Shown here: positions 7,438 through 9,097 of the stretch, piece after piece
How positions within the stretch are numbered: position 1 is the first letter of the stretch
Layout of the letters: every line of letters starts with the position of its first letter
Source: Candidatus Colicola coprequi
GTDB taxonomy: Bacteria; Bacteroidota; Bacteroidia; Bacteroidales; Paludibacteraceae
Length of the DNA stretch: 9,097 bases
Assembly: GCA_018065765.1 (NCBI GenBank)
Contig: JAGHSR010000137.1
Coordinates: 1 to 9,097, forward strand
Direction: 5' to 3'
Notes under the pieces: generated by a model
Seen by the model: the letters and a program-made list of their open reading frames with translations, nothing else
Told to the model about the DNA's origin: nothing
Databases searched by the model: none
Program-made: the position numbers and the translations under genes

Positions 7438-7491
7438 CTTTTTCGAGAAAAAAAAACAAATTCAAACTCTACAACCTACCGTTTCAGCACC

Positions 7492-8211
7492 ATGTTATCC
7501 GTTCTAACCGCTTTATTATTGGGTTTTCTCATGATATTGGACCCCTGCACTCTGTTCACCAGTATTGCCGCGATTGGCTATATCGACCGTGAAATGCAAA
7601 ACCGCCGTCGTGTGCTTATCACAGGACTGATGTTTGTTTTGGGCAAGTTGGTAACATGCGTTTTGCTCAGTCTGCCCTTCCTCATGGGTGCGCAGGCATT
7701 GGCTCTGCATCATATCATCGAACATTGGGGTGAACCCATGTTGTGTGTGTTCATGCTCTTGTGCGGTGCTTTTTTGCTTTTTAGCGGACATCATCACCAC
7801 GAGCACGACCATGGCATGTCGCGATGGTTACAGACGGTGGATGACAAGAGCAGTTGGTTTTGGGCATTTATGTTGGGTATTTTCTTTGCCATCGCTTTTT
7901 GTCCGCACCGACTGATGTATTTCTTCACAATGGTAGAGATGGCTATCACGCTACCCGCAGCATGGAACTGGCTCCTACCGGTGGTCTTCTCCTTGGGAAC
8001 AGGGTTGCCTATTATCATTTTGGCATGGGCAATCTGCTATAGCACCATCACCACACAAGTACTCACGGAGAAACTCCATCATTTTGAGCACTGGTTTCGC
8101 TATGTATGTGCCATCCTGTTCTTAGGCTATGGCATTTGGATGGGTGTTCATTTGATTGGAGGAGACCATCATCACCATCATCACGAGCATATCGAAGTAG
8201 TCCATGAGTAA
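7492..8211 (+). CDS. Six-helix CcdA/DsbD-like membrane protein with histidine-rich segments
   Basis: 239 residues with about six predicted membrane helices (near 3-28, 40-62, 82-98, 121-146, 155-182 and 199-220). The first helix carries LDPC (16-19, Cys19) and the fourth FCPHR (136-140, Cys137). A Cys-Pro context in helix 1 plus a cysteine in helix 4 is the layout of the CcdA/DsbD transmembrane electron carriers and their permease-like relatives (TauE/SafE- or ArsG-annotated proteins in Bacteroidota). Two histidine clusters stand out: HHHHEHDH (100-107) in the loop after helix 3 and six consecutive histidines (226-231) in the C-terminal tail, suggesting binding of a transition metal such as Zn, Ni, Co or Cu. 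Role could be reductant transfer or metal export, and I cannot decide. An in-frame ATG at 7423 is rejected because it lies inside the promoter and its extension is polar. The gene overlaps trmN6 by 8 bases. Confidence 0.75.
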   Translation: MLSVLTALLLGFLMILDPCTLFTSIAAIGYIDREMQNRRRVLITGLMFVLGKLVTCVLLSLPFLMGAQALALHHIIEHWGEPMLCVFMLLCGAFLLFSGHHHHEHDHGMSRWLQTVDDKSSWFWAFMLGIFFAIAFCPHRLMYFFTMVEMAITLPAAWNWLLPVVFSLGTGLPIIILAWAICYSTITTQVLTEKLHHFEHWFRYVCAILFLGYGIWMGVHLIGGDHHHHHHEHIEVVHE

Positions 8212-8950
8212 CCCATACTTTCGATTCAAGCAATTCACCGTTTGGCACGACCGATGCGCCATGAAAGTGGGTACCGATGGCGTACTTTTGGGCGCTTGGG
8301 CTTTTAGGGATTGGTTCAATCAAGAACCCTCTCCCACAGAATCTATTCACATTTTGGATATTGGCACGGGAACGGGACTTATTGCATTGATGATGGCTCA
8401 ACGGTGCAGCCATTATTCTGATTTCCATATAGTTGGCATAGATATTGACCCTGCTTCAATACAGCAGGCAGAGACCAACTTTGCAGCCTCGCCATGGAGC
8501 AATCACCTCCGTTGTGAGCAAGTTGCCCTGCAAGCGTTACACACAGGCACTTTCAACCTCATTGTCAGCAACCCCCCATACTTTGTGGACAGCCTTCGCA
8601 ACCCCGATACAGCGCGACGTACTGCCCGCCATACGGATACACTGAGTTATCATGAATTGTTGGATGGTATTGCCGCGCGACTGAGTGAACACGGACTGGC
8701 AGCACTCATTCTGCCGGCAGAGACTGAACATGAGGTGTTGTCATTGGCAGCAGAACGTCACCTCTACCCCACGCGACTCACCCGCGTTTGCTCCAAACCC
8801 GACTGTCCTCCTATACGCATCCTACTCCAGCTCACTCCGCAATCGTCATTTGCTGCTTTCGATTTCCCCTGCTCCACTCTCTGCATACAATCGGCACAGT
8901 CCCCACGCAGCGAAGAGTACGCTGCACTCACAAAAGATTTCTATTTGTAA
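8204..8950 (+). CDS. trmN6: tRNA1(Val) (adenine(37)-N6)-methyltransferase, TrmN6/YfiC type
   Basis: 248 residues, matching the E. coli YfiC family, which transfers a methyl group from S-adenosylmethionine to N6 of A37 in tRNA1(Val). The N-terminal family signature FRFKQFTVWHD (6-16) and MKVGTDGVLLGAW (20-32) are present, followed by the class I SAM-binding motif ILDIGTGTGLIA (50-61), an acidic residue at the end of strand 2 (GIDID, 78-82) and the N6-adenine catalytic motif NPPY (123-126). These motifs fit TrmN6 better than general N6-adenine DNA methylases. The start overlaps the preceding stop as ATGAGTAA, pointing to translational coupling with the membrane protein. The exact tRNA target is carried over from the family rather than shown here. 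Confidence 0.92.
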   Translation: MSNPYFRFKQFTVWHDRCAMKVGTDGVLLGAWAFRDWFNQEPSPTESIHILDIGTGTGLIALMMAQRCSHYSDFHIVGIDIDPASIQQAETNFAASPWSNHLRCEQVALQALHTGTFNLIVSNPPYFVDSLRNPDTARRTARHTDTLSYHELLDGIAARLSEHGLAALILPAETEHEVLSLAAERHLYPTRLTRVCSKPDCPPIRILLQLTPQSSFAAFDFPCSTLCIQSAQSPRSEEYAALTKDFYL

Positions 8951-8967
8951 TTTTATAGACCGCTACG

Positions 8968-9097
8968 CTATAGGAGGTTAGACTGTCGGCAACTGACTAC
9001 CAATAGTTTTTCGCCGTCAACCCTAAACCGCACTTGCGCGCCCGCGTAATCCAAAGTATATACGCGCGCGGAATCGTTGTGGTATGCAGGTCTGGGA
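8968..9097 (-). CDS. C-terminal end of an unrecognised protein, converging on trmN6
   Basis: On the minus strand one frame is open from the right edge (first full codon ending at 9096) to a TAG at 8970-8968, giving 42 residues. It contains ARVYTLDYAGAQVRF and GEKLLVVSCRQSNLL, a plausible alternation of strand-forming residues. A second minus frame is also open for 32 codons but is rich in Arg and Trp and less protein-like. I recognise no domain. The stop is 17 bases from that of trmN6, so the two genes would converge. Confidence 0.45.
   Translation of the reverse strand, partial: PRPAYHNDSARVYTLDYAGAQVRFRVDGEKLLVVSCRQSNLL

Noticed and set aside
7776..8190. CAT/CAC-rich repeats suggesting a tandem repeat or simple-sequence element
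   Set aside because: They are explained by the histidine codons of the CcdA-like protein, mix CAT and CAC, and show no regular unit.
8063..8428. 121-codon minus-strand frame across the membrane-protein/trmN6 junction
   Set aside because: It covers the strongly conserved N-terminal motifs of TrmN6 on the opposite strand.
8954..8972. TATAG/CTATA inverted repeat between trmN6 and the right-edge gene as a shared terminator
   Set aside because: The stem has only five A/T-rich pairs and no T tract in the trmN6 direction; too weak to call.

Overview
The window looks like chromosomal DNA of a member of the Bacteroidota, most likely order Bacteroidales. The main evidence is the promoters: three intergenic sites match the Bacteroides-type -33/-7 consensus (TTTG, about 20 bases, TAnnTTTG). 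Strong Shine-Dalgarno sequences are absent, and the gene set (hexameric glutamate dehydrogenase, Kbl, secreted PIG-L deacetylase, KdsB, SufE) fits the order. Genus cannot be fixed from the sequence alone. Nearly all of it is coding. I see no tRNA, rRNA, CRISPR array, insertion sequence, phage gene or clear sign of recent transfer.

Region 1 (1-2496, plus strand) is a compact same-strand cluster: the 3' end of sufE (Fe-S cluster assembly), kdsB (CMP-Kdo synthesis for LPS), deoD (purine nucleoside phosphorylase) and a predicted outer-membrane beta-barrel protein. Gaps are 13 and 26 bases, and the last pair overlaps by ATGA, so they are probably one operon.

Region 2 (2493-7396, minus strand) holds, in order of transcription, a HAMP sensor histidine kinase, gdhA (glutamate dehydrogenase), kbl (glycine C-acetyltransferase) and a secreted PIG-L/LmbE-type deacetylase. 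The deacetylase stop codon overlaps the stop codon of the outer-membrane gene tail to tail. gdhA appears to have its own promoter, which includes the stop codon of the kinase gene, and a long hairpin separates gdhA from kbl. The kbl-deacetylase gap (185 bases) is rich in inverted repeats. gdhA and kbl both serve amino-acid catabolism (glutamate; threonine/glycine).

Region 3 (7402-8950, plus strand) has a six-helix CcdA/DsbD-like membrane protein with two histidine-rich segments, overlapping by 8 bases a TrmN6/YfiC-type tRNA methyltransferase. A converging gene enters at the right edge with only 42 codons visible. Between the kinase and the membrane protein lies the most unusual site in the window: two almost perfect divergent promoters occupying the same 36 bases, so that each half of an inverted repeat carries the -33 of one promoter and the -7 of the other.

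No wholly new multi-gene system is evident. The points most worth a second look are the interlocked divergent promoter, the histidine-rich transporter-like protein, the structured kbl-deacetylase intergenic region, and residue changes in the conserved motifs of KdsB and GdhA.
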